This document shows positions 11,550-21,316 of a DNA stretch of 64,000 bases, piece by piece; position 1 is the first letter of the stretch; each line of letters begins with the position of its first letter. Source of the stretch: Pisolithus tinctorius. Lineage: Eukaryota > Basidiomycota > Agaricomycetes > Boletales > Pisolithaceae. The stretch covers positions 868,001 to 932,000 of the forward strand of contig JANFAH010000005.1 of assembly GCA_024663395.1 (NCBI GenBank). The letters are read 5' to 3'. A program made the translations under genes and the position numbers. The notes below the pieces were generated by a model, which worked only from the letters and a program-made list of their open reading frames with translations, searched no databases and was not told where the DNA came from.

Positions 11550-12407
11550 TCAGCTTACCCCTAAATCTTGAGAAGAGGATGAGCCAGGTTGGGAAGTTTC
11601 ACGATTCCTCAAACCTGCGCTTTTTCTCGCGATCCTGGCCTTCTCTTTACGTCCTTCGCCATCCCATTCTTCTTGAAGGTGCTCCTTCAAGGTTGGCATA
11701 TTCCTCATAGCCCTCCCGCACTTCCAACAGGCGAGGTCCTCTTTGAGCAGTGGTTCGTAATCAATCTTTCTGAGTTGGGACATCTGGGCGCTAAAAGTGA
11801 GTGACTGGGCAAATGCGGCAACTCAGCGCTTATGCTCGACGCACCATCTCAAAATATGACTGGTCTGCGTCAAACCACGACAGTACATCGCTCAGGTGCT
11901 GGAAAAATCCAAGCTTCGGGTGGAACGAGTTGTAATGTTTCTTAGTCTTGAGCTTCGGTGAACAGAGGTCACTGGAGATAACATGAAGGTGCAAGTGCCT
12001 CCACGTAGAACCCAGCGGTTGGCAAGAATTGGCGGATAAGCGACAGTAATGACTTACTCCATGCTAGGAGCAGGATGGAACCCCACCCAAATCTGCCATT
12101 GAAAGCCGTACCGATTCAACATCTCTTCCTGGATCATCTTTTTGACACTGTCCGCCTCGTCATTTAGGTCCTGCAGGACGGCTCTCGCGGTCTTCCGTTC
12201 ACATTTGAGTAGGGACCGCAAATCGGTGAGTTCAGACACACTCAATGGTGGTCTGACCCGGGGGAGCACCAAGAAATGAAAGATCGCCTTTGGAAATGCG
12301 TCAAAGACCGTCAGACACGTCTCAGAACAGTTGAATAGGATGGCGGGTGGAAGGTTTTCGGGTTTCGTCATTCGCGCATAGGACCGCAGGATGGTCAGAT
12401 TCGACAT
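11550..12407 (-). CDS. HNT3: aprataxin-like HIT-domain DNA repair protein
   Basis: Start ATG at 12407; exon 1 ends at 12058 before GTAAGT; the stop is at 11550-11552. The N-terminal half is a HIT domain: ILFNCSETCLTVFDAFPKAI, then FHFLVLPR, and after the first intron the histidine triad HLHLHVI, which holds the nucleophilic His. The C-terminal part has a zinc-finger-like CWKCGRAM then LKEHLQEEW, matching the C2HE finger of aprataxin. Aprataxin (Hnt3 in yeast) removes AMP from abortive 5'-adenylated DNA ligation intermediates during single-strand break repair in the nucleus. There is no N-terminal FHA domain, as in fungal members. A long Ser/Gln-rich tail ends the protein. The intergenic 12408-12687 contains TA-rich promoter-like sequence (cttatatacc near 12440). 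Confidence 0.88.
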
Positions 12408-12687
12408 GGTGGCACCCCAAGAACGATTGAATGGCTGCTAACTTATATACCCCCCACTTTACCAGCTACTATATACTGGTTTGCCGTCACTGAATTGAAT
12501 GTGAACTGGAATGACGTCTATTAGGTCGTGTGGTTATGTAAAAGGAACATCGCGAGCGTAGGCGTGGTGCTGTCTTCGTAAGTGGGAGGTGTGCTGTGGT
12601 GTGATACAATAATGTGCAGTTACATGTAGCATACACTATCGAGTACAACAGTCTCATCGAGTGTATCCTTCAATGTCCATTGACGTA

Positions 12688-15600
12688 CTATGATCGTCCG
12701 GCTCTCAACAATTCCCTCAGATTCTCGCTTAGTGTCGGTAGTACTACCTTGGCTCTCGGCGTCGCTCCACTAGAGTTGGACGTCGAGCTCCGGCGGTGAC
12801 GGAGGTTGCTGGACGAAAATTGGTTCTCATCTTCCGCCCGACGCCGGTCGATGTCGGCAACAAGTTGTGCGTAAGAAAGGAATAAAACCTCTGCTTGCGC
12901 GAGAGTTGAATCCAGCTCGATGGTCATGCTAAGCTCATTGCAATACTAGATAATGCGCAGTCATCAGTTGGAACTCGCAGCGACAAGAGATTTGGCACTC
13001 ACTTTCAATACCTCGTCGAACTGAGCAGCCGCGCGGGTTAGAACATTCGTGGGACGGGCTGACGGCGACGTACCTCTACCAAATACCGCAGGATCATGTC
13101 GCGGTGAGACTCCAGAACAGCCAGTGCAACAAAGAGAACGAAGTTGTTGCTGTAATAGTCCGTCCAAAGGACTTCCCAAAGCCGAAGAACGTCGTCGAAT
13201 ACAAATTCACGTTTAAATGCTATAAGTACCCAACTGAATAGAGCATCAGCCGTGGAGGTCCATATGCCAAATGTTTGACTCACCGGAAGCAAAAGAAAAG
13301 GTTCAGTCCGTCTGTTTTCTCTGTTGTGGAACGCGTCATGAACGCTAGCAAGACGGAAGAAAAGAAGCATACCGAAATGTCGGTAAAGTTCAGGATCCAT
13401 GACACTGATAAGTTCCTGCAACGTCAACAGTTGTTTCTTCATGCCGCTCTGGTCACGAAGAAAGTTCTCGCCCTATTAAAAATATAGTAAGGAATCCAGC
13501 TTCGCCGAGTCAACGAAAGCACGCACCATGCGGTTCATCACTTTAACAAAGCACCAAAACGTCAGTTCCTCTTCCGTGTCCATGACTACATACAAAGGGG
13601 CACAAAGATCGGACATGCCCTGCACATATCCTGATGATTCCACCGCGTCAAAAACAACATGTACTAATGTGAGTTAATCTGCACCCGCTCACCGAGATCT
13701 TTGTCATAAAAGTTGTATGTCAATAAAATGCCAGCCATTTTGTCGACGTGCTCATTACTCGGCGACTGCGCCCCGATATCAGTCTGCGGAGAAATAGTGA
13801 TGCGTCGATGGGCTTGATGGGCCTCGTCGCTCGAAACGTCGGGGTAAGCTGTGCAGAAGAGCGGATGTGTACGGTCTGTACGACGGCAATCTACATCTAT
13901 GCGATGTCGTTCTTCAAGTATGTCTGGCCGATCGAACACTTCGGAAACACCGTACCACTCGCTTTTAATCTCGTGATAGCGTTTCCTGCGACAGCCTGTT
14001 AATGCGGGAACAATGCACGGTGACAGTGGACGAACCTCTTTGCTTCCCAACTTATGGCGCGCCCTTTGTGGTCAGCATCCCATGGATGTACTCCGAGAAG
14101 GAACGGCCAAATTCTCTTCCTCAGTGATCCTGCGGGGTCTATTCCCCTCCTAAACACCTCTCTTTGCATCTCCTCCATTCTCACCTTGGGTCTACCGTCC
14201 GTGTCAAACCACTTCTCCCAAGTCACCTCATCAACAGGGTCCCAAGGTTCTCTTGAAGTCTTCGGTGCCGGTAAGTTGATAGTTGACTGCAGTAGCTCGA
14301 ATACACCCAGTGACGACGTTTCCTCCTCCAAATTCCCTGAAGAAGCTGAGAGTACCTGCGCTTCTCCTCGACGCGCCCGGTCTCCTTCTTCGGCAACTAT
14401 TCGCGCCCACCGTGCAAGGTAAACGCGGGCACTCTCAAACTCCCCTACTCCGCCCTTCTCCACCCAGCTGCCCCACTCGCACTCACCATTGACATTGACC
14501 AACGACTTCACCGGATCCGGTAGGTGAGGCAGGATTGGCTTTGCATATGGGTGAGAGAGGATGTTCTGAGCAGCATGCCGCGTGGCACGAGTGATATTCG
14601 AGAACGACTGGAGGAGGGCCATTCTTGCCTGTGACGCGTTCTGCGTTGTCGAAACTGAAGGCGGATAGAGCGAACGATGCAACACTGACGACCGACCCGA
14701 ATATGGGTTAGGCGTGTTTGTCGCTGAAGAGGAAAGAGGGCGCGGGCGACGATGCGCTGGAACTGGAGAATGAGAATTAGCATAAGAAGACCGGGCTAGT
14801 ATGTCATCGATAGCGTCGTCATCAAAGATCTGTGTCGTATGCGTTTCTATATCAGCCTTGGAAGGATCCACGAGGTACAGAGATGGCTCGAGGGTGGAAC
14901 GAAGGATGTGGGCATAACATTTGAGTCGTGACAAAAGGTCCTCGCCTCCCCACGATACGGGCAGACGAGGATTTGAGCGGGTCGGCGTAGGAGGGTATGA
15001 ACTTGAATATTCTCTCTTGCTGCGCCGCGCCGGGAAAGTCATCGATAATGACTCGTCGTCATGGAAATGCAATGTCGGCAGAGTAGAACCATTAATGAGG
15101 TTGATGCCAATGGTTCCGTCTGCGCCGACCAAGAGGGTCAGTGCCAAAAGAACGTGAGGCAGGAGGTAAACGTACGCCATAACGACAGTGCCGGAGGGTG
15201 AACCAATAGCGAATATATAGATGTCAATGGGACGGAGAATGCGTAAGATTCGGGCCTTTGCACAGGGAGGTCGATCAAGACCGCATCTATAGTCCGAAAG
15301 TCAGCACTGCGGACGAGATGACTACGTAGTTCACTGACCTTCGTCCTCATCGTCCAAGTTCGTCCTCTCCTCGATCTTTACGAACTTCTCCCACTCCCCT
15401 GTGCCCTTCTCGCAGAGCAAGCTTTCGGGAATCCAAGCGAGTAGATAAGTTGGATTGACTGCCTCCTAGGAGCGGTGGTAAGTAATGAAAATCTGAACGT
15501 GCAGAATTCCACGTACACGCTTCACGAGAGCCACGAAACCCGGCATTTTGTCTCTGTCGTGCGCCGTGGGTTTGACATATACTTTAGACTTGCTATATAG

Positions 15601-15808
15601 CAGCCTATACTTGCTTTCCTCGACGGCCGAGGCTGATAACTGATCACCGTCCCCGCGGCCCTGGGCATGTGCATGTTTGATTTCGACCATGGAATCCGAC
15701 TGCACAGGAGGCATTAGTGGTTACAAGCCAACGGCGTGAACTACATACGGAGAGCGTGGACAAAGAGCCGTCGGACAGCGAAGAACGCTGAGACCTGGTA
15801 GCAGGCAT
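12688..15808 (-). CDS. GYP7: Gyp7-type TBC-domain Rab GTPase-activating protein
   Basis: Begins at ATG 15808 with a short exon spliced (GTATGT...CAG) to one encoding SKVYVKPTAHDRD and PGFVALVKR, the start of the Gyp7/TBC1D15 N-terminal lipid- or Rab-binding domain. This continues through NPTYLLAWIPESLL and SYAFSVPLTSIYSLLVHPP. A long exon (about 15180-14040) encodes the Ser/Pro-rich middle. The TBC domain follows, with IDVDCRRTDR (the arginine-finger IxxDxxR motif) near 13900 and GYVQGMSDLCAPLY (the glutamine-finger YVQG motif) near 13590. Both catalytic fingers are intact. It ends at TAG 12688-12690 after a short coiled segment. Gyp7 family members stimulate GTP hydrolysis by Ypt7/Rab7 in vacuole and endosome traffic. 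At least ten introns. Confidence in family is high and in exact Rab target moderate. Confidence 0.88.
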
Positions 15809-16155
15809 GAAAACTGTCTATACAGCGACAATTCTTGCTACAGCTGGGATTCCGAGCCCAATATGTACTCACCAGCCGAGGTGCTGAGATGGGGTCGACA
15901 ATAGTGTCTATCTATCTATTATTCCGGTGATGTGTCCCTCTCACGGCTGTGCTCCCCTCAGAGAGTAGTCACATCTCAGGAGTACACGTGACATCGAGCA
16001 CTTTCTACCGCAGTCCTCGTACTCAATGCATCACAGATAAAGCAATAGGTTGCGAGTCGATATGGACCTGCGGTGTCGCTCACATACCTCACGCATAGTA
16101 TACAATTGTATGGTGGTCATAAAAAGGTGGAGATAACAACATGATAAACGATGTC
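15809..16155. other. intergenic between two minus-strand genes
   Basis: Holds the presumed 3' UTR of the S21 gene and the promoter of the Gyp7-like gene. A short tetranucleotide run (tctatctatctatt, about 15907-15920) is present. No coding exon seen. Confidence 0.5.
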
Positions 16156-16582
16156 TTATTTTTGGGCTGACCACACATTCCGAAGCACTGCGATAAAGCT
16201 GTCAGGGCCGATGCCATCCCGATACTGGGCATAAAGGAACACTTACAACCGGCCTTGGTTGCTAACCGGTTTAGGGAGTCATCGGACTCTCCTTGCGAGC
16301 GCACCTGGCCACATAATGCGAACGCCGTATAAGTGGGAAGTGCACGGCCATTGACATCAACGTCAGCAATGTTTATTTGGACCGATGCGTGGTCCTTTGC
16401 AGTTATGAGGCGACCTGCATGACAGGTCACGAATGTCACCGCGCTGATTCCAACGGCTTAGACCTACTAGTGGCCGCGCATTTGCGGGGGACGTAAAGAT
16501 CAACGAGAACACCCTGAAAAGACCGATCAAGCATGCATCACGGGCGATTTGGTGCGTAAACACATACCTGATCGTTTTCCAT
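16156..16582 (-). CDS. RPS21: 40S ribosomal protein S21 (eS21)
   Basis: Four exons give an 86-residue protein: 16582-16568, 16513-16468, 16414-16247 and 16187-16156, all with GT-AG introns and consistent phase. The protein starts [17 protein letters not shown], continues [20 protein letters not shown] and [18 protein letters not shown], and ends LRNVWSAQK. This is the full length of eS21 in fungi (87 in yeast). It is a structural component of the small ribosomal subunit and is also needed for 3' maturation of 18S rRNA. The tiny first exon of 15 nt, with an intron right after five codons, is typical of fungal ribosomal protein genes. The next gene in the same direction is about 890 bases away. 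Confidence 0.96.
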
Positions 16583-17472
16583 TGCGGAAGCTGAGAGACT
16601 GTCGAGCGGGGTACACAGCGAGGCTTGCGGCTAAAGATGCGTGGGATAAAACTGTATAGTAACAAATCACGTGACCAACAATCCATCAGCTGATTAGGGG
16701 CTATCCGCGTTATGGCCAACTCAGGACTTCTCGTCGGACCCCAAAGCTTTGAGAATCAGAATTCGGTCCCGGTAGGTCTGGACCACCACCTTTCCTAATT
16801 CCAAAGGTCTAAGGCTGCGGACATTCCTCTAGGACCATAAACCGAAGAGGGCTGACGCGGGGATCACTCGTTAAGCCGAGAGGACCAGGTCAAATTGCGG
16901 TACTACAGCGGATAATATGTACTTGTAAACTGAGTCCTAAACTCTGAAAGCCCAAACCATGACTAGCCTTGACTACACGTGACAGGACTATTGCTTCCTC
17001 GGCCTGAGAGAGTCCTCGTATACTTGCCACGACTTGCAGAGCAGTACGCTGCGTGCTGATGCGGTGTGTCCACACAAGGAGAGATACAATACGATTTGCA
17101 TAACCTTACAGTCCAAAGAAACACGGCAATAATGATACTGCTGACATGATGGTGCCTCAACATTGACAAAGAGAAAGAGGACCGCGAACGTCGATCCGAA
17201 AAGAATAAATGGCAGCAACCGAAGATGGACAAGCGTGCCACGGCATTCATACAAAAATTACATCAGTGGAGTGGATGGGAATAATAGGTGCAGATTTGAC
17301 GGAGCAGGTACATTAACGTCAAAAGGATGCTAAGTTGCTTTGTTTACAAGAGGTTGACACGGTGGGCATTGAATTGGACGGAGATAGATGGTCTGTTGAT
17401 GACAAGCAAGGTGCCAAATCCGGGGTAAGTTAACGAGGGAGGAGTTAGGGAACGGTCGGCGGGAGTCAGGAC
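16583..17472. other. intergenic, with unresolved minus-strand reading frames
   Basis: Contains the S21 promoter and the region downstream of the unrecognised gene at 17473-18269. On the minus strand, 17472-17345 stays in the same frame as that gene past its TGA and looks coding-like (Pro-rich, then GFGTLLVINRPSISVQFNAHR). A separate frame at 17254-16988 encodes one hydrophobic segment, LLPFILFGSTFAVLFLFVN. These may be additional exons or remnants, and I could not find splice sites that connect them. Confidence 0.35.
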
Positions 17473-18269
17473 TCAGGAAGTGTCGTAAGCTGACATGTCT
17501 GGACTGGCACCATGTGGGAAAACAGGCATGAGATTTTGGAAAGTAACCCGACTGGGATCGAAAGAGTTGCGTGGGGGTGGCGTTGTCGGACATGCGGACG
17601 GATGGAGCGGTAAGAGTGGCAATATAGAAACATCGGTTTGGTTATTAGGAGTCGAGGCGAGAGGGTTTGAACGCGTAGACGTCTTTCTTCGACGTACTGG
17701 TCCAGTGGCGGGTACGGAATATGCAGAAGGCGAGAAGTCCTCTTTCAGGGGTATTTGTGAGAGGTCCGCAATATCATGTTCTACACATGGTGGTGCGTCC
17801 AGAGCGGGTATCCACGAAAGCTGATCGAAGACAGCTGCACGCCTGAAGGGATCAAGCGGACAATCAATACGGGGCAGGTGGAGGCGCCTTCTCGCCGAAC
17901 GGGAGGGTCGGGGAGTGGTCCTCCTCTTCAGTGGCCCATTACAGGGGGTAGGCGACTTGGAATGCTAAAGTCGTCCGTGATTAATGATGGGAGCGACCAT
18001 GAGAATCTGACACGTACTAGAGACATGTAAGGAATGTCCTGAAGTGCGATTGGTGAGGATAAACGTGAAGGTGAAATTGAATTGCGTGCTGAAAGAGGTG
18101 GCTGGGGAGGCTCTGAGTTGGAGCCGGGGTTGTCCAGACAAAGAGGAAGGCGACGCACGAAGGTCTGAACGGGGGATGGGCTTGCGAAGCGCTGTGATAG
18201 TGTCACTGATCGCGCCGACAAATTGGATGAACGAGCACGGCGAGGCGATGGGGCTGCGATATCAGGCAT
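17473..18269 (-). CDS. unrecognised Ser/Pro/Arg-rich protein
   Basis: Two exons, 18269-18018 and 17925-17473, join in phase 0 across a 92-nt intron (GTACGT donor, GAAG acceptor) to give 234 residues. The protein starts MPDIAAPSPRRARSS and is low-complexity, with many Ser-Pro and basic sites. The second exon contains a more ordered piece, RAAVFDQLSWIPALDAPPC followed by DIADLSQIPLKEDF, and ends MSAYDTS. No known domain is recognised. The richness in S/T-P next to Arg suggests a kinase-regulated, disordered protein, but this is inference. The frame continues open for 42 codons after the TGA, so the true 3' end may be different. It may instead be a gene with a missed exon. Confidence 0.5.
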
Positions 18270-18597
18270 TGCGGTATAGTTACACTGGTGGACGGGGGAA
18301 TAATGATACAAAGGACTCCAAGAGGGAACAATGTGTGTCAGGCAAGCATTATTGTCTGTGTAAAGGAGGACGACAAAGGGGAGCAGCTGTACCACAGCTA
18401 ACCAAATCCGGCAGCTGGCTTATGTATTATTATGACTCCCAAGCAACAAATATTTAGGGGCAACTCATTTGATCCATTCGCTACACTATTAGAAAGCGTA
18501 CTGATAATTCACGCAAATGCAGACCAGTGACACGAAAAAAATGCAAAAGACGATGAAAGTGCAAAGGCGTATGTATGATACAATTTCTGAGTTCGTC
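18270..18597. other. intergenic between HSP90 stop and next minus-strand start
   Basis: Expected to contain the HSP90 3' UTR and the promoter of the gene at 17473-18269. A taaaggagg-like purine run and several short AT stretches are present. No coding exon seen. Confidence 0.45.
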
Positions 18598-21009
18598 TAG
18601 TCAATCTCCTCCATCGCCGACGTCGAGGCCTCTGCTGCTGGTGGTGGTGCAGCCGAGGTTGGTTCTGCTGACTCCTCCTCCTCACCAACATCGAGACCCA
18701 AGCTAATCATGCGGTGGATACGCTTCGAGAACGACGACGGGTCCTCAAGCGAAAAGCCCGAGGTAAGGAGAGCTGTCTCGAACAGCAGGTACGTCAAGTC
18801 GCGCACAGACTTGTCAGCCTTGTCCTCTGCGACCTTGCGCTTGAGCTCTCGCACAATAGCATTGTGGGGGTTGAGCTCCAGCGTCTTCTTGGACGCCATG
18901 TAGGACGACATCGATGAATCGCGAAGAGCCTGTGCCTTCATGATACGCTCCTGTAGCCCAAGAGTTAGCCGTGATCACATTCCGGCATGAATAATCATAC
19001 CATGTTAGATGACCAGCCGAATTGACCAGTGACAAGAACGCAAGGCGAGTCCGAAATACGGTTGGAAACAACAACTTTCTCCACTTTGTCGCCAAGCGTC
19101 TCCTTCATCATAGAGCACAAGTCGCTGAATTGCTTCGCCTCTTCCTCGCGTGCCTGTTTTTCCTCCTCGGTCTCCTCCAGCTCGAGACCCTCCTTCGAAA
19201 CGCAAACGAGTTTCTTCCCCTCAAACTCCTTCAGTTGAGTAATTGCGTATTCATCGATAGGGTCCACGAGGAGAAGTACTTCGAAGCCCTTCTTCTTAAG
19301 TACCTCCAAGAAGGGGGATTCCTTCACGGCCGCCAGGGATTCTCCAGTGAGGTAGTAGATGGACTTCTGGATCTCCGGCATGCGAGTGATGTAGTCTACA
19401 CGTAAATCCATTAGTCAACCATGTACGTTCAAGACATCTAATCATACAAACCTTTGAGGGAGGTCATCTCTTCGGAAGACTTAGTAGAGTAGAAGCGCAA
19501 GAATTCAGCAAGCTTGCTGCGGTTCTGAGAGTCCTCGTGAATACCAAGCTTAATGTTCTTTCCGAACGCCTCGTAGAATTTATTGAAGTTGTCCTTGTCT
19601 TCGGCGATCTCGCTGAAGACGTCCATGCACTTCTTCACGATATTCTTACGGATGACCTTGAGAATCTTGTTCTGCTGAAGGGTTTCACGCGAGATGTTTA
19701 GGGGAAGGTCCTCAGAGTCGACAATACCCTTGATGAAGTTGAGGTACTCGGGAATGAGCTCCTCGCAATCGTCCATGATGAAGACACGGCGAACGTAAAG
19801 CTTGATGTTGTTGCGCTTCTTCTTCGACTCAAAGAGATCGAAGGGAGCCCTGGAATAAGTTAACGTTCACGTATATGTCAGGTTGCATGTTCAAATGCGC
19901 GTACCTCTTTGGAACGAAGAGGATAGCTTTGAATTCGAGCTGACCCTCGACGGAGAAGTGCTTGACTGCGAGGTGGTCTTCCCAGTCGTTGGTGAGCGAC
20001 TTGTAGAAGGCAGAATACTCCTCCTGCGTGATATCCGAAGGGTTGCGTGTCCAAATGGGTTTTGTCTTGTTCAATTCTTCATTGGTAACCTGTTTCTCCT
20101 TGATCGTCTTCTTCTTCTTGTCTTTGGCCTTATCCTCATCTTCGTCGACCTCCTCGATCTTGGACTCATCTTTCTTCTCTTCCTCGGCCTCCATCTCCTC
20201 ATCTTCGACTTCCTGTGCACAACGTCAAAAGGATTAAAACATACGCCACATCCTGCACGAACCTTTTCAACTTCCTTCACCACAGCAAGCTGAATAGGGT
20301 ACGAAATGAATTCAGAGTGCTTCTTGACGATATCCTTGATCCTCTTCTCCTCAAGGTACTCCGCTTGATCTTCCTTGAGGTAGAGACGAACTTCGGAACC
20401 GCGGCCAAGGGGAGGGTTCACGGTGTCGGCGGTGATGGTGAAAGTACCACCAGCGGAGGACTCCCAGATGTACTGCTCGTCATCGTTGTGTTTTGAGATG
20501 AACTGAACACGCTCTGCGACGAGATATGCAGAGTAGAAACCGACACCGAATTGACCGATCATAGAGATGTCGGCGCCGGAGCTCAGAGCCTCCATGAAGC
20601 CCTGGAGACAAGATGTCAGTCAAATATTAAGAAAATGGTACTCGAACTCGCCTTGGTGCCGGACTTGGCGATGGTACCAAGGTTATTGACGAGATCTGCC
20701 TTCGTCATACCGATACCGGTATCGCGGATGGAGAGTATCCTGTTCTCCTTATCAGGAGTGATTCGGATGTAAAGCTCCTTGCCGGAGTCGAGGACGGAGG
20801 GATCTGTCAACGATGCGTAGCGGATTTTGTCGAGCGCATCAGAGGCGTTGGAAATCAACTCCCGAAGGAAGATCTCCTTGTTGGAGTAGAAGGTGTCTGA
20901 GGACCGTAATCAGAGAGCGACACCACGTGGATGCTGGCTAAAACATACTGATGATCAAGTCAAGCAGTTGACTGATCTCTGCCTGGAATCCAAAGCTCTC
21001 AGTGGCCAT
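18598..21009 (-). CDS. HSP82: cytosolic Hsp90 chaperone
   Basis: Start ATG at 21009, stop TAG at 18598-18600, about six short introns, about 700 residues. The N-terminal GHKL ATPase is complete: Glu33 and Asn37 in [15 protein letters not shown], the Hsp90 family signature, DTGIGM, and [13 protein letters not shown]. The acidic, Lys/Glu/Asp-rich linker is near 20230-20070. The middle domain has the segment [17 protein letters not shown] and the catalytic-loop region [12 protein letters not shown] (conserved Arg and Gln). The C-terminal dimerisation domain follows. The protein is a homodimeric, ATP-dependent chaperone for kinases, receptors and many signalling clients. The last five residues read MEEID rather than the usual MEEVD that binds TPR co-chaperones. 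Two strong heat-shock elements lie upstream. Confidence 0.98.
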
Positions 21010-21163
21010 TTTGTGAACTGGAAATACGAAGTGAGCGAATGTCACGTAGATGCCATGGGCCTCTGTGCTCACTCTTTTTGTTCGCGAGGAAGATGTAGAA
21101 AGAAACGAAAACCTGAAGTTAGGAGGGGAGACGCGTCCCCCGTCTTTATGTGTTTTCTGATCC

Positions 21164-21176
21164 TTCGAGAAGATTC
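21164..21176. promoter_or_regulatory. heat-shock element (perfect three-unit)
   Basis: TTCGAGAAGATTC reads as three alternating units, TTC-ga-GAA-ga-TTC, the binding pattern of trimeric heat-shock factor Hsf1. It lies about 155 bases upstream of the HSP90 start codon at 21009. The sequence has the expected spacing in all three units, so a chance match is unlikely, although use in vivo is not shown here. Confidence 0.8.
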
Positions 21177-21216
21177 GACCATATGTTGTTATTCTTCCAA
21201 AGGCCAGTTGATATCC

Positions 21217-21229
21217 TTCCAGAACATTC
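21217..21229. promoter_or_regulatory. second heat-shock element (perfect three-unit)
   Basis: TTCCAGAACATTC reads as TTC-ca-GAA-ca-TTC, again a perfect three-unit element, 53 bases from the first (start to start), about 208 bases upstream of the HSP90 start. It lies 88 bases outside the TSC1 stop codon, and so is probably also within or near the TSC1 3' UTR. Confidence 0.8.
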
Positions 21230-21316
21230 CCCCGCTTGCCTTTTCCAGCGACACAACTTGATGTTCCTAATAGTGGCTACAATCACACTAGTAGTCAGTT
21301 ACGATGTAGGTAATAG

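Noticed and set aside
11227..11571. Plus-strand open frame of 114 codons
   Set aside because: No domain, no coding-like composition, and it overlaps the 3' end of the aprataxin gene on the opposite strand.
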